23,120 bases of DNA from a virus. The stretch is taken from IMG/VR virus record IMGVR_UViG_3300030380_006186, positions 669 to 23,788 of that record; one strand, written 5' to 3'. The translations under genes were made by a program, and so were the position numbers. Positions 7,401-14,585 of this stretch are shown one piece after another. The notes beneath the pieces were generated by a model. That model worked only from the letters and a program-made list of their open reading frames with translations. It had not been told where the DNA came from and ran no database searches. Within the stretch, counting starts at the first letter, position 1, and each line of letters opens with the position of its first letter.

Positions 7401-10400
7401 TACAATTAAATCACCATCAATTATTTCAGCTTGATTTATCCAAATAGAGCCATCATAGCTCCATGTAGCTGTACCAGTAAAGTTTGCTATTGTACCTTCA
7501 AAGAAAGTGGCTTGATCGCCGATGACTGCATTTCCTGGTCGATCTGACCAATTGCTGTCCCAAGCTGCTTGAGCCTGTGCCGTATTTGTGGGTAAACTAG
7601 TTACAGGTATTTGCCAGCGACCGGGCCCTCTTCTTCCTCGTGAGTTTACATAAAACTCAGCAGCATAGGCAGCAGTATTACTTTTTTCTACTTTTCCTAA
7701 AATTGCATCAAAAGTAAAGTCTGGTTTTAAAGATTGCTTATAAGCTTTAACTGCAGAATGATTTTTTGTTAAACTTTGTTTTAAAATAAGAGATGTATTA
7801 CTTAACACTTCTGCAACTTCTGCATATTCTGCATCAGATTGCTGAGTTCCAGGTGCACTTGCTGCGGTAAGTTTTATTAGAGCTCCTGGTTCAAAATGTG
7901 CAACAAATGCAGTAGAAACACCTGTAATTGTAGTGCTACCAATAGAAGCTGTAATAGTGCCAGGAGTTGTAGCTAAACCATTATCAGATGCGCCCACTTC
8001 TTTGTAATAGTTAAAGTTAATAGGCTGTCCACCCACATCTATAGCAACAGTATCTGTATGTACTTGTACAGCTTTCCAAGGATCTGAAGATCGAGTGCTG
8101 TGGTCATAGTATAGATATGCTGTACTATTATTAGCCATTGCATTAAAAGCTTGTTCAGTACCATTCGTATTTCCAACACTGCTTACAGCTAAATTAAACC
8201 CAGATGGAGCTATATAGGTATATACCGCTTCTTCAAATATTACTTTTTGGCTACCACTATCAAACTCTACGCTGGTAGTAAGAGTGCCTCCTAAAGGAAT
8301 ATTTGTAATACGATTAAAATTAGGTGGAGGAGCTGTTACTGAACGAATGGCAGTTTGATAAACAGAGCGTGCTCCTGTATCTGAAATAGTACGAATACGA
8401 ATTTGAAAAGTACCTGCCGAAGCATTTGATATTCGTATATTTTGTGTTCCTGCTCCTACCTCTACTTGAGAAAAGCCACCCTCAAGAGGTCCGTCTGTTA
8501 AATTATGTGTTATTTCATATCTATCTATAAATCTATAAGGAACTACTCGTGCAGTTCCATTTGTATCTGTAATAGTTTCTTCTGGAGGAGTCCATCCAAT
8601 AATTGCATCTACTCCTTGATCTGCAGAGTCTACAGAAGTGCTAGAAGCAGGTACAAGTTCTAAACTTAAATTTGTCGGAGGAGGAACCTCAGTTGCAGCT
8701 CCTGAAAAATCAGAATAATCAGGAATAAAAACAGGTCTACCTACTTCTAATTCCTCATATTTATCTGTTACAACAATACCTCCAGTAATCTTATATCTAG
8801 AGTTTTCTTCCTCTTCTTCTATACCAAATACTCGAAACTGCCTTATGTCTGCATTTCCATGTTCTTCTGCGGGACCAATTGCCCAAATTGCATCAGAAAG
8901 AGGAGCAGCAGTTAATCCTAGATAAACAGTTAAAGATGCTGGCAAAGTTACATTTCCAGTGCCTGCACTTGTATTACCAATCTTTACTTTTTCAATACGA
9001 GTATTTTCAGAAAATTGAGTTACTACAGGATTTCCACTATCATCAACTAAATTTGCCGCTGCTTCCGCAGTCGTAATTGGGTTACCGCTAGCATCTCCAA
9101 GAATTAGGGCGCCTCTTTTATATAAAACACTATTTATTGTTGCATCTTCTGATTGATTTAAATAAGTCCCTGAATCAGGAAATACTAGATACAAAATATG
9201 AGTAGCATCAGCAGCTACTCCAGAGCCATGATGATATCCTGTTACAGGAACATCTCTATCAAGGACTATTGAAGTTGTACTCGAAGCAGCAGAAACTCTT
9301 CCACTCGCAATAATACTATCAACATAGTGATCTTGAACATTTATATGATCTCCGGGACGTATAAAAGAAGCATTTATTCCTGTGCTAAAAGCTACTAACT
9401 CTGTCTCTTGGGTGTCTGTGATCATATGCCACTTACCCAATCGCTGTGCTTGTCCTTCTGAAGTGCAACCAAAAGCAACAACATCTTTTGTAACTATTCT
9501 TTCTTGTGCAAGAATATTTGCAGTATCATCAATAGTTAATACACTCTGTTTAAATAATTCATCCGGATTTGACCAAGTTACATTAACTTGATTTGTTCTT
9601 GCTCTTTGACCTGTAAAAGTATATTCAAATAATCCATCTTGAACGTTTCCATTTGTAAAAGTATATACAGGTTCTTTAAAAATATCTTGAACAGCTGTTA
9701 TTTGCCCATCTATCCAGTACATCATTCCTCGAAAAGAAGAAGCTAAATCTTTTAAGACTTTATACGCATCTTCTTGTCTTTGTAAATATACATTACAAGC
9801 AAATCTTGGCTCTTGTCCTCCCTTCCCATCTGGTACTAGCTCATCACAGTGTCTCGCAATTTTATATAGTGAATATACATCTATATCTGTTTCTTTTAAA
9901 AAATTACCAAGACCAATTTCTTTATCTGTAAGAATATCATAAAATATCCACGCAGGATTATTTGTATATACTTTTGTTTTATTTACAGCATGCGAAGATG
10001 ATGTATCCCCTCTAAAAGTACCATCCCATGATACATAAGAACCCGTATTTGTACCGTTAGTTTTATGACGAGTATATTGTGCTTGATTACTACCCAGTTC
10101 TTCCCGAGTAATATAGTTAGAAGGTACCTTTAGTTTTTTACCACGAATATGGTATGCTCTTTTTGGAATGCTAGGAAAATCTTCTGCGGAAAATTCTACA
10201 ACTCCATATGCGGATAGAGGATAGCTTAACTTTTCTTCTATTATAGCCTCTACAGTTTTAACTCTGGCTGTAGCTATTACTGTATGATTAGATTGTGTAT
10301 AATCTGCAGAAGAATCAGGGCTTAGTCGTTTTACTGCAATACGCCAGTCTGCTAAAGGTTGAAAAGGTTTTAAATCTAAATCATACTCTTTTATAAAAGA

Positions 10401-11633
10401 TACTTTTTGATCTTTTTTACCTACTACTCCATCACTATTTCTAGTTCCTGGTCCTCCATAGAAAGTATCTCTATGAACTTCCATAGTTTTGCTCCAAGCA
10501 GGAACACTTGAAATAAAATCAGACCCTCCATAATTTCTTCCAACAAGTAATTCTTTTGTAAAAGAAGAGTCACTTGCATCATTTTTATATTCTAAAGCTA
10601 TTTGAAACTCTGCATATGCTCTGTGTTTATTACCTGCTTCAGAAGTAAAAGATAAACCCCCAGGAAATTCTATATTTATTTTTACTCTATCTACTTCTTC
10701 TTTTGAATTTTGCGAAAAAGAAAAACTATCAGCAGCAATAAAAAAAGTAGACTGACCACTAGAGCTGTCTTGAGATGTATGCCATTTTAAATCAAAGTTA
10801 GGACCAAGAGTATAAGAAGCAGCAGCAGAGCCTCTCGGAGAAGTATGTGCCGGTTGATTTCTTGTTCCCCTATAAAAGGTAGCTCGAGCACTTTCATAGT
10901 TTCTTTTACTAGTACCAGAGGTTAAAGCTGCACTTGTGTGAATAGAGCTGCTAACTCTTGCTGTTGTTGCTGTAGCTGCTCGAGTAACATTTGATGCAAG
11001 AGTTGCTGTAGTAGCAGATCCAATAGCAGTTATTTTTCTAACTTCATCAATTTCAAACGTAGCACCTGCACTAACTGCTTTTGTAATTGGAGGAGATAAT
11101 GTTGCACGATTTCCATTTCCAGAGCCGCTGTTTCCAACAGCTATGAGTATGCCTTTATAATCTTGCCCACTGGAACTAGCTCCGGGTATTCTTACAAGAA
11201 AAGCGACTGGAGAAGAATAGCCATAAACAGGTCCTGTTGCATCATCTTCATCTATGGGCTGAATCATAGAAGACAAAAAGATTGAATTATCTGAAGAAAC
11301 TAAATTAGTTGCTCCAACAGACATTGCTGAAGCAAGAGTAGAGGCTTTTCCTGCTCCCTTTATTTGTATATATCGAGGATTTAATGCTAATCCAGCTGTA
11401 GTTAATCCTGTAAATAAACCTACTCCCGCATTATTGACAGCATTAGTAATACTTGAACCATTAACAGTTACAAGTCCATGCAAAGGTTGATGCTGTTGAA
11501 TTGTATCTGCATCAACTATAGAAGTATCATTTAGATATACACCAGATAAACCTCCAACTACACCTTCAATTTCTCCAGCTGCAACAAGATCATAAATAAT
11601 TGCTCTTTGTTTTTCAAATGTACCTGTTGTCAT
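4500..11633 (-). CDS. J: Tail tip / host specificity protein J-like, enlarged with fibre modules (2377 aa)
   Basis: Its ATG overlaps the stop of the I-like gene (ATGA), with GAGG upstream. The start (IIYDLVAAGEIEGVVGGLSGVYLNDT) is the classic J N-terminus, and residues about 480-800 (AYHIRGKKLKVP, NNPAWIFYDILT, IGLGNFL, the Y..L..LASSFRGMMYWI region, then IRPGDHINV) match the J core that forms the tip hub and closes the tube. A fibronectin-III-like stretch lies near 1000-1110. Residues about 1415-1500 are I.A..I repeats. From about 1510 to 2315 come T4-like fibre modules: LTVSGSTTTINTTNL (about 1770), NLAEGSSNLYFTTARARAAL (about 1870) and TGTWGSWYKIWNSGNDG then LDADLLDGQHGSYYL (about 2145-2185). 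The last 60 residues return to I.A..I repeats and a typical J ending (IRVKIGAL). Lambda J is about 1130 residues, so this is twice as long. Likely acts in receptor recognition. Confidence 0.93.
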   Translation of the reverse strand: MTTGTFEKQRAIIYDLVAAGEIEGVVGGLSGVYLNDTSIVDADTIQQHQPLHGLVTVNGSSITNAVNNAGVGLFTGLTTAGLALNPRYIQIKGAGKASTLASAMSVGATNLVSSDNSIFLSSMIQPIDEDDATGPVYGYSSPVAFLVRIPGASSSGQDYKGILIAVGNSGSGNGNRATLSPPITKAVSAGATFEIDEVRKITAIGSATTATLASNVTRAATATTARVSSSIHTSAALTSGTSKRNYESARATFYRGTRNQPAHTSPRGSAAASYTLGPNFDLKWHTSQDSSSGQSTFFIAADSFSFSQNSKEEVDRVKINIEFPGGLSFTSEAGNKHRAYAEFQIALEYKNDASDSSFTKELLVGRNYGGSDFISSVPAWSKTMEVHRDTFYGGPGTRNSDGVVGKKDQKVSFIKEYDLDLKPFQPLADWRIAVKRLSPDSSADYTQSNHTVIATARVKTVEAIIEEKLSYPLSAYGVVEFSAEDFPSIPKRAYHIRGKKLKVPSNYITREELGSNQAQYTRHKTNGTNTGSYVSWDGTFRGDTSSSHAVNKTKVYTNNPAWIFYDILTDKEIGLGNFLKETDIDVYSLYKIARHCDELVPDGKGGQEPRFACNVYLQRQEDAYKVLKDLASSFRGMMYWIDGQITAVQDIFKEPVYTFTNGNVQDGLFEYTFTGQRARTNQVNVTWSNPDELFKQSVLTIDDTANILAQERIVTKDVVAFGCTSEGQAQRLGKWHMITDTQETELVAFSTGINASFIRPGDHINVQDHYVDSIIASGRVSAASSTTSIVLDRDVPVTGYHHGSGVAADATHILYLVFPDSGTYLNQSEDATINSVLYKRGALILGDASGNPITTAEAAANLVDDSGNPVVTQFSENTRIEKVKIGNTSAGTGNVTLPASLTVYLGLTAAPLSDAIWAIGPAEEHGNADIRQFRVFGIEEEEENSRYKITGGIVVTDKYEELEVGRPVFIPDYSDFSGAATEVPPPTNLSLELVPASSTSVDSADQGVDAIIGWTPPEETITDTNGTARVVPYRFIDRYEITHNLTDGPLEGGFSQVEVGAGTQNIRISNASAGTFQIRIRTISDTGARSVYQTAIRSVTAPPPNFNRITNIPLGGTLTTSVEFDSGSQKVIFEEAVYTYIAPSGFNLAVSSVGNTNGTEQAFNAMANNSTAYLYYDHSTRSSDPWKAVQVHTDTVAIDVGGQPINFNYYKEVGASDNGLATTPGTITASIGSTTITGVSTAFVAHFEPGALIKLTAASAPGTQQSDAEYAEVAEVLSNTSLILKQSLTKNHSAVKAYKQSLKPDFTFDAILGKVEKSNTAAYAAEFYVNSRGRRGPGRWQIPVTSLPTNTAQAQAAWDSNWSDRPGNAVIGDQATFFEGTIANFTGTATWSYDGSIWINQAEIIDGDLIVTGTVTTDKIFANAITADKIAANQISADQIASNAITANLIAANQISTSELAANSVTTNTIAANQITTTQIAAGSVKAESVQANSVVAELLASTTVEACHITTQSLSSLSANLGAITGGTLRSTGANAPPDANNPPSGNEAGAFLDLTGGKFTFGNSSKNITFDGSNMTLNGVEIDATSTVNTTATPSAVVEDNGVQESNSTGIFNFSTGIDVSASGTRSTMTVNQPYIRGSLSGVDNGGLGSFTYNQSTGQISYTGPSDAAVRGLLSVASSGDSDLGDLTYDNTQGQYAFAGPTAATIRGKFSGGNGISYTSGTGAIAVSTGSGIAISGGNVVADSTVIRTTGGQSIAGTTTLANVSISGNLTVSGSTTTINTTNLVIEDNKIVVNSSQTGTPASTVTAGIEVERGSSTNKSFVYAESGVGESGNTSSGWTFGSERVQAGTFFGTFIGDVTGTPSSLAGLTTDNLAEGSSNLYFTTARARAALSAGNGISYNSTSGAISANAGSGISVSGSGIAVSGVTTSMIASGSILVAGETFADNDTQLMTAAAINDRIESFGYTTNTGDITQVAATAGAGLTGTSTTNSGAAQFTFNVGEGTGITVNADDIAIDTSAVVTIANSQTITGNKTFSGSNTFTTGLTIGDSGTGDTLNVKYGQIIGGFGGRTTGGSTDWNHSTNARSGNGHTLLLGSHSNGPSNYGGSSYYHPFSFEYASYDGDGNMTQLAVPYTGAGFSFRSRYTGTWGSWYKIWNSGNDGANSGLDADLLDGQHGSYYLNYNNFSNTPSIPSVGNGTVTINQAGSQIAQFTMNQSGNTTVNLTDNNTVPTVNNTAITFQRNGTTINTVTLNQTNAETVNFSDTNTVTQLRANNTGTYQTGSINLVAGTNVTVGQSGGTFTISASGGNVTAGSGNVIFDVITANEINANHIAANSITARELKISNASSGSAGIYFSTTAMEIHDGTRIRVKIGAL
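6507..6719 (-). repeat. 34-36-residue repeats (IRG/VRG motif) in the J fibre region
   Basis: Three copies of an (I/V)RG.(L/F)S motif have their arginine codons at about 6717, 6615 and 6507, spaced 102 and 108 bases (34 and 36 codons). Between them lie related LTYDNTQGQYAFAGPTAA and FTYNQSTGQISYTGPSDAA segments. This is the YNS..G...YTGP....R..FS repeat of T4-like cyanophage fibres, embedded here in a lambda-type J protein. Confidence 0.75.
7134..7391 (-). repeat. I.A..I short-period repeats in J (residues about 1415-1500)
   Basis: A run of roughly 10-11-residue units such as ITADKIAANQ, ISADQIASNA, ITANLIAANQ, ISTSELAANS, VTTNTIAANQ and ITTTQIAAGS is encoded here. The regular spacing of I/V and A suggests a beta-helical or intertwined trimeric stalk, as in the C-terminal part of many J proteins. 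A short stretch of the same pattern (NEINANHIAANSITAREL) recurs near the C-terminus, at about 4600-4680. Confidence 0.8.
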
Positions 11634-12334
11634 GCTGCCGCCTCAAATTCATTATTATCATTTGGAACTGCAATATCGGGAGAGTTAGGTTTTAAAAAAT
11701 TATTGTACGCCACATAGTATCCTCCGATACCATAAGAAATAACCCCGTGTCCTCTACCTCTTTGATAAGAATTAGTAAAGTCTGGTCTAAAAGATAGACT
11801 CATAGGAGCGCCGCCTACAATTAATTCACCGTAACAAACGGGTACAGGAAGTCCTTGTTGCATATTATTTGTTGGCCCTTGAAATAAATAGCCTTCTTCT
11901 TGTTGTTTATCGGTTTCTGGTCCAGGCGCCATTAATTGAGCAATTCCTGTCATAGTAAGATTTGCTCCTACAGTAAATAGCATCATAGTTAATTTAGGGC
12001 CTAAAAATTGGCCAACACCAGGAATTAAAGATATAGCTATAATTGCTAATCCAGCAATTACTTTACCCATACCACTTTTTGCTCCAGCAGGAATTTCTGT
12101 AATTATTATATCTTCATCATTTAAAGATAGTAAAAGCTCTTCTCCTTCTTCAAGGTAGTCTTTACCTCTTTTTATTGTATAACCAACTCCCGCTTCAGCT
12201 CCTTCAACTAAATGCTGACGAAAGCCAGGAGTTTGACAATCTATAAGCTTAAATATATCAGCAATAGTTGCGCAGTTAGTTTCCCAACTACTACCAAATT
12301 TAGCTATTTCTCCAACTAATTTAACTTTTTGCAT
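11630..12334 (-). CDS. I: Tail assembly protein I-like (234 aa)
   Basis: ATG at 12332-12334 lies inside the end of the K-like gene (14-base overlap), and its stop overlaps the J start (ATGA), which points to translational coupling. The N-terminal 80 residues (MQKVKLVGEIAKFG, then GEELLLSLNDEDIIITEIPAGAKSG) match the ubiquitin-like beta-grasp start of lambda I family proteins. Residues about 88-132 are strongly hydrophobic and glycine-rich (KVIAGLAIIAISLIPGVGQF followed by further apolar stretches), also typical. The C-terminal third (GLPVPVCYGELIVGG.P.S) matches the VPV.YG.L.VGS pattern of the family. In lambda, I is needed to build the tip with J, K and L but is not found in the virion. Its place between K and J is the lambda order. 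Confidence 0.88.
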   Translation of the reverse strand: MQKVKLVGEIAKFGSSWETNCATIADIFKLIDCQTPGFRQHLVEGAEAGVGYTIKRGKDYLEEGEELLLSLNDEDIIITEIPAGAKSGMGKVIAGLAIIAISLIPGVGQFLGPKLTMMLFTVGANLTMTGIAQLMAPGPETDKQQEEGYLFQGPTNNMQQGLPVPVCYGELIVGGAPMSLSFRPDFTNSYQRGRGHGVISYGIGGYYVAYNNFLKPNSPDIAVPNDNNEFEAAA

Positions 12335-13019
12335 ATCTTGCGTACCTTAAAATATTTTTTGCCCAAAAAGGGTACAGATTTTCTCTACATGAAAGTCTAT
12401 TTTCTGCGTGGTGCATAAAAATATCTTCTTCTAAATAAACTCCACAATGGTTTGGAGTATTATTATATATTTTAAAAATAATAATATCTCCTTTCTGCGG
12501 CTCTTCTACCTCTTTAAATCCAAATGTATCAAATAAATCATCAAAATAATTTAATCCTTCCTCCCACCAATCATCTTTAAATTTCATTGTTGGAAGAATA
12601 ATATTGAATTCTTCTTTATAAAAATCTCTTGCTAAACTCCAACAATCATTTTCTCCAAAAATATAATCTCTACCTAGTAATCTTTTTCTCTCTGGTATAT
12701 ATTCTACTTTTTCTCCACTTGGTATGGAGTATACAATATAAGGTACTTTGAAATAATCACTTGCTTTTTTATCTGCATCGCTCAACTTGGGAGAAGCATC
12801 TGGGTGACTATGAACTATTGCGTAAATATCTCCTGTTAAACTTGCTCGTAAATAATCATCACTGTTTATTACAAACTCTTCTTCTGGATTTTCTGCCTCA
12901 TTTGTTGAAGGTATCCAAACTAGCTTTCCTTTTTTATTTTGTAATATTCCACAACCTTCTTCTGGATAAGCGTCTAATAAATGCTTTAAAATTTCTTTAT
13001 CTTCGTCGTTGTACAACAC
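12321..13019 (-). CDS. K: Tail assembly protein K-like: JAB/MPN plus NlpC/P60 domains (232 aa)
   Basis: I place the start at GTG 13017-13019, because GGAGG (13028-13032) lies 8 bases before it; the frame stays open further upstream only as a TTG extension inside the L gene. From this start, the JAB/MPN domain covers about 1-110, with an early EEGCGIL and HSH at 70-72 followed by SDAD, D83 fitting the HxH-x10-D metal motif. The NlpC/P60 domain covers about 115-232, with GENDCWSL (catalytic Cys126) and NHCGVYL (His191). Both active-site sets look intact. The two-domain layout is that of lambda K, thought to act in tip assembly and to have peptidase and murein hydrolase potential. It overlaps L by 23 bases and I by 14. 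Confidence 0.9.
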   Translation of the reverse strand: MLYNDEDKEILKHLLDAYPEEGCGILQNKKGKLVWIPSTNEAENPEEEFVINSDDYLRASLTGDIYAIVHSHPDASPKLSDADKKASDYFKVPYIVYSIPSGEKVEYIPERKRLLGRDYIFGENDCWSLARDFYKEEFNIILPTMKFKDDWWEEGLNYFDDLFDTFGFKEVEEPQKGDIIIFKIYNNTPNHCGVYLEEDIFMHHAENRLSCRENLYPFWAKNILRYARYAKS

Positions 13020-14175
13020 CTGGGTATCCTCCAAAAGGAAGTGCTTTTGTATTATCCTGTAAAGCAGAAAAAGCCCCAACAACGCTTGGATGTATTCTTG
13101 CTTGGAATCTGCGCTTACAAGAAGTTAATTGTTTTCCACATCTATCTGCTTTTGTCCAAAAATCTCCTTCCTGAACAGTATTATGCTCGTTAGCAAGTTG
13201 AGTTGTTCTTTTTACTCTCCAAAAAAGCCCGTCTTTTAATACATTTGAATTAAAGGCTTTATCTTTAAATCCGTAGTAAGTGCTGCTTGCACTATACGCA
13301 TGATACCTACGAACTTTTATAAAAGCAGCATTTGAATCTGCGGGAGCACTTGTGGTATCTCTTACACAAAGCCAATACTGATAAGTTAGCACACTACTTA
13401 CACTTGAAAGAATGCCAACCTCATCATACTGTTGCTGAGTAGTTGTTGTAAAATAAAAACTGTTTTGTGTAAAATTTGTAACACCTGAAGCATTTACTCC
13501 TAAAGCAGACGCTCCAAAAGGAATTAAATATTCATCATTTTCATTTAAAGCTATTACTTTATCTGTACCATTAATATTTAATGTATTATCTAGTCTCCAT
13601 GAGCACCCCCCTTCTTTTGCAGATTCTGTTAAAGTAGTAGAAGCTCCTTGATATTTCCAAGGACAAGCTCCACCAACTACAACTCTTCTTGGTAGTTTTA
13701 TTCCTGCTAAATCAAAAGGTGCTGCAAGTTCAAAAACTACACTCATAATCGTCTTTGAAGCAAGCCTATCAATAACATAAGTTACAGAGGGAAACTCTAC
13801 AGGAGGAGTACTATCTCCACTATTTCCTACTAGATACTTTTCTTGGGTAGTTCTACGAGTAATTCTTTTACCTATTAGATCTTCAAATCCCAATCCTCCA
13901 AGAGCATCTTTAAATGTGCTTTCTATATTTGCAACTGTCATTGTAGGCCGAGGTATTGAACCGTCTGATTGTACATCGAATCCTTCAAGTTCAATTGGTA
14001 TAGGAGTGTATGTTCGTATAGTTCCTCCTGTTTCTCTAAACTGTACCGAAGTTAAATCATTATCAATAGCACTCGTAAAATATGCAAAAGTTCCTGGTGC
14101 ATACTCTAGATCATACAGTGTAACTATTGAAGATTCTACTCCTTGTTTCTGTACATTTTGAACAATCGCAGTCAT
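12997..14175 (-). CDS. L: Minor tail protein L-like, with a large internal insertion (392 aa)
   Basis: ATG overlaps the stop of the M-like gene (ATGA). The start (IVTLYDLEY, then ELEGFDVQSDGSIPRPTM) and end (DRCGKQLTSCKRRF, then LPFGGYPG) are diagnostic of lambda L, which binds a [4Fe-4S] cluster through four cysteines. Here Cys171 (ACPWKYQG), Cys191 (GGCSW), Cys346 and Cys353 are the likely ligands; Cys270 is extra. In lambda L the second and third ligands are about 23 residues apart; here they are 155 apart, so about 130-150 residues are inserted and the protein is 392 rather than about 232 residues. The end of the insert (LFWRVKRTT...N.VQEGDFWTKAD) has paired W residues, as in small sugar-binding modules; that reading is inference. 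Likely role: tail tip next to J. Confidence 0.9.
   Translation of the reverse strand: MTAIVQNVQKQGVESSIVTLYDLEYAPGTFAYFTSAIDNDLTSVQFRETGGTIRTYTPIPIELEGFDVQSDGSIPRPTMTVANIESTFKDALGGLGFEDLIGKRITRRTTQEKYLVGNSGDSTPPVEFPSVTYVIDRLASKTIMSVVFELAAPFDLAGIKLPRRVVVGGACPWKYQGASTTLTESAKEGGCSWRLDNTLNINGTDKVIALNENDEYLIPFGASALGVNASGVTNFTQNSFYFTTTTQQQYDEVGILSSVSSVLTYQYWLCVRDTTSAPADSNAAFIKVRRYHAYSASSTYYGFKDKAFNSNVLKDGLFWRVKRTTQLANEHNTVQEGDFWTKADRCGKQLTSCKRRFQARIHPSVVGAFSALQDNTKALPFGGYPGVVQRRR
13028..13032 (-). promoter_or_regulatory. Ribosome site that fixes the K start
   Basis: GGAGG on the minus strand, 8 bases before GTG at 13017-13019 and inside the C-terminal codons of L. No comparable site precedes the longer TTG start at 13082, so the GTG is preferred. 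Confidence 0.75.
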
Positions 14176-14585
14176 TCATAAACCCTTCTAAATACTGCAC
14201 TTAAGCTGTAAAAATCTTCATATTGATAACTTTCTTGAAAGCTATCACAAACTACCCGTATCGATTTTTCATCATCAACAGTGTTGTCAAGAATACCTGT
14301 TGTTTCTTCTGTGGAAGCATGATCTGGAACCGTGAAAACAAAAGCAGTTACTCCTTTTAAGCTTTTTAAAAATCCTGCTATATTTTCTATTTCTCCCCGA
14401 GTACGATTTTTAAAAGAAACATTATATTCTTCTTTTACGCTATTTATTCCGTAAGTTGTTCTTTGCTCATATCCGTCTCCAAAATTTACTCTACGAACTT
14501 GAGGAACAGCTTTACGTGTCATTCCTTTATCAGGAAGAACAGTTAAACTTCCGAAAGCACTTGATGTTGTAAATCCTAAGGCCAT
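14172..14585 (-). CDS. M: Minor tail protein M-like (137 aa)
   Basis: The ATG shares one base with the stop of the tape measure gene (TAATG), and its own stop overlaps the L start (ATGA), so translation is probably coupled across all three. The sequence shows the family pattern: VRRVNFGDGYEQRTTYGINS at about residues 30-49, a YNVSFKNRT strand, then a helix followed by FVFTVPD, and a C-terminal CDSFQ...YEDFYSLSAVFRRV. This matches the phage minor tail protein M family (Phage_min_tail) in length and motifs. In lambda, M works at the tail tip with H, L, K, I and J. No odd features were seen. Confidence 0.9.
   Translation of the reverse strand: MALGFTTSSAFGSLTVLPDKGMTRKAVPQVRRVNFGDGYEQRTTYGINSVKEEYNVSFKNRTRGEIENIAGFLKSLKGVTAFVFTVPDHASTEETTGILDNTVDDEKSIRVVCDSFQESYQYEDFYSLSAVFRRVYE

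Noticed and set aside
13020-13082. Longer K start at TTG 13082.
   Set aside because: It would overlap L by 86 bases and lacks a ribosome site, whereas GGAGG precedes the GTG at 13019 at good spacing.
12761-13174. A 137-aa + strand frame opposite K and L.
   Set aside because: It is antisense to two confidently assigned genes with intact motifs, and is leucine-rich as expected for a shadow of AT-rich coding sequence.
14262-14290. TTGACA on the minus strand inside the M-like gene (14285-14290), a possible promoter.
   Set aside because: The -35 is perfect and preceded by C, but the sequence 17 bases on reads AAATCG, with no usable -10 at 16-18 spacing, and it is inside coding sequence.
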